NCBI RefSeq assembly: GCF_003605575.1
Contig: NZ_QKNY01000005.1
Coordinates: forward strand, 124,001 to 188,000
Source: Halonotius aquaticus
Lineage (GTDB): Archaea > Halobacteriota > Halobacteria > Halobacteriales > Haloferacaceae
Direction: 5' to 3'
DNA length: 64,000 nt
How positions within the stretch are numbered: the first letter of the stretch is position 1; each line of letters opens with the position of its first letter. The notes below the pieces were generated by a model. It searched no databases, was not told the origin of the DNA, and saw only the letters and a list, made by a program, of their open reading frames with translations. This document shows positions 62,963 to 64,000 of the stretch, in pieces. The position numbers were made by a program, and so were the translations under genes.

Positions 62963-64000
62963 ATGCAGGATATCGTACAAGACGCCCTCGACAACGCGGA
63001 AGCAGAAGACCGTGACATGGATGCCAGCTTCGACGACGACGACGAGTTCGGCGATCCACGGATCGTCATCGTCGGCGCGGGCGGGGCCGGCAACAACACG
63101 GTCAACCGGCTGTATAACATCGGCGTCGACGGCGCGGAAACCGTCGCTGTCAACACCGACAAACAGCACCTGAAGATGATCGAAGCCGACACGAAGATCC
63201 TCGTCGGCAAATCCCTCACGCAGGGCCTCGGCGCGGGTGGCGACCCCTCGATGGGCGAACGCGCCACCGAGATGGCCCAGGGGACGATCAAAGAAGTGCT
63301 GGGCGACGCCGACCTGGTCTTTGTGACCGCCGGCATGGGTGGCGGCACCGGTACCGGCGCGGCTCCGGTGATCTCGGATATCGCCAAAGAACAGGGGGCG
63401 ATCGTCGTCGGCATGGTCTCGACGCCGTTCAACGTCGAGCGTGCCCGGACGGTCAAAGCCGAGGAAGGCCTCGAACGCCTCCGCAACACGGCTGACTCGA
63501 TCATCGTCCTGGACAACAACCGCCTGCTCGATTACGTCCCGAACCTCCCGATCGGCAAGGCGTTCTCGGTGATGGATCAGATCATCGCCGAGACGGTCAA
63601 GGGGATCTCGGAGACGATCACCCAGCCATCCCTGATCAATCTCGACTACGCGGATATGTCGACGATCATGAATCAGGGCGGCGTCGCCGTCATGCTGGTC
63701 GGCGAAACCCAGGACAAAAACAAGACCCAAGAGGTGGTCAGCGACGCGATGAACCACCCACTGCTCGATGTGGATTACCGCGGAGCGAGCGGCGGCCTCG
63801 TCCACATCACCGGCGGCCCCGATCTCACGCTGAAGGAGGCCGAGGGGATCGCCAACAACATCACCGAACGGCTTGAGGCGAGTGCAAACGTGATCTGGGG
63901 TGCCCGGATTCAGGACGAATACAAGGGCAAAGTCCGTGTCATGGCGATCATGACCGGCGTCCAGAGCGCACAGGTACTCGGCTCCACAACGCAGAAACAG
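62963..64000 (+). CDS. ftsZ2: Cell division protein FtsZ2, 5' part
   Basis: 346 codons are visible and the frame is still open at the window end. FtsZ2 is one of two tubulin-like GTPases needed for haloarchaeal division. Glycine-rich loops [17 protein letters not shown] (residues 34-50) and the tubulin signature GGGTGTG (126-132) bind GTP. The T7-loop area [17 protein letters not shown] supplies the catalytic acid for the next subunit. The N-terminus [20 protein letters not shown] and linkage to cdrS identify it as FtsZ2 rather than FtsZ1. The C-terminal extension lies outside the window. Confidence 0.96.
   Translation, partial: MQDIVQDALDNAEAEDRDMDASFDDDDEFGDPRIVIVGAGGAGNNTVNRLYNIGVDGAETVAVNTDKQHLKMIEADTKILVGKSLTQGLGAGGDPSMGERATEMAQGTIKEVLGDADLVFVTAGMGGGTGTGAAPVISDIAKEQGAIVVGMVSTPFNVERARTVKAEEGLERLRNTADSIIVLDNNRLLDYVPNLPIGKAFSVMDQIIAETVKGISETITQPSLINLDYADMSTIMNQGGVAVMLVGETQDKNKTQEVVSDAMNHPLLDVDYRGASGGLVHITGGPDLTLKEAEGIANNITERLEASANVIWGARIQDEYKGKVRVMAIMTGVQSAQVLGSTTQKQ

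Noticed and set aside
1-64000. CRISPR arrays
   Set aside because: No set of regularly spaced direct repeats with unique spacers was seen; the repeats found are single pairs.

Overview
This window is a stretch of a halophilic archaeal (class Halobacteria) chromosome. The proteins are strongly acidic, the coding DNA is GC-rich, and starts lie about 26-30 nt behind TTTAWA-type TATA boxes, as expected for leaderless transcripts. The gene set is diagnostic: split RNA polymerase genes rpoB''/B' and rpoA'/A'', aEF-2, aEF-1alpha, deoxyhypusine synthase, CobY-type cobalamin salvage and the cdrS-ftsZ2 cell-division locus. I cannot assign a genus from the sequence alone.

Layout. 1-10.7 kb: end of rpl10e, a RimK-like ATP-grasp enzyme, Hsp20, gap and pgk, a metallophosphoesterase, radB, a CBS protein with an HPF-like tail, and the trkA-trkH potassium system. 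10.9-14.0 kb: an ADP-forming acyl-CoA synthetase overlapping a phosphotransacetylase-like protein. 14.3-28.5 kb: the transcription/translation cluster rpoH-B''-B'-A'-A''-nusA, rps12-rps7 and aef2, interrupted by a Tat-exported duplicated beta protein and a DUF5781-type protein. 28.7-34.2 kb: ACT protein plus homoserine dehydrogenase, two cell-surface/membrane proteins (one with a winged-helix tail), aEF-1alpha and rps10. 34.3-37.7 kb: an accessory stretch with a tRNA-Ala, repeated copies of its 3' end, an AT-rich membrane gene and an orphan hicB with a 9-codon hicA remnant. 37.9-43.8 kb: cspA, a UDG-like protein, rpoL, hisF, a 7TM histidine kinase and dys. 43.8-45.1 kb: an AT-rich two-gene island. 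45.1-51 kb: GH13 alpha-glucosidase, an ABC ATPase behind a DtxR-like palindrome, and purL. 51-54.5 kb: the prefoldin-beta/pcc1/rpoP/rpl37ae block and a rhodanese-MBL enzyme. 54.5-60.9 kb: late cobalamin genes cbiP, cobO, cobD, cobY, cobS, cbiB and a HAD hydrolase. 60.9-64 kb: aIF-2beta, tRNA-Tyr, cdrL, cdrS and the 5' part of ftsZ2.

Most of the window is housekeeping. The points most worth a second look are: a perfect GTAAGAC-N4-GTCTTAC palindrome at the predicted cdrS-ftsZ2 start site; an L37Ae protein with no cysteines and therefore no zinc ribbon; the CBS plus HPF-like fusion; the hicB remnant beside a tRNA-Ala island; an AT-rich gene pair whose larger product may carry an HK97-like fold; and short direct repeats of the 3' ends of both tRNA genes. 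No insertion sequence, CRISPR array, replication origin or rRNA was seen.
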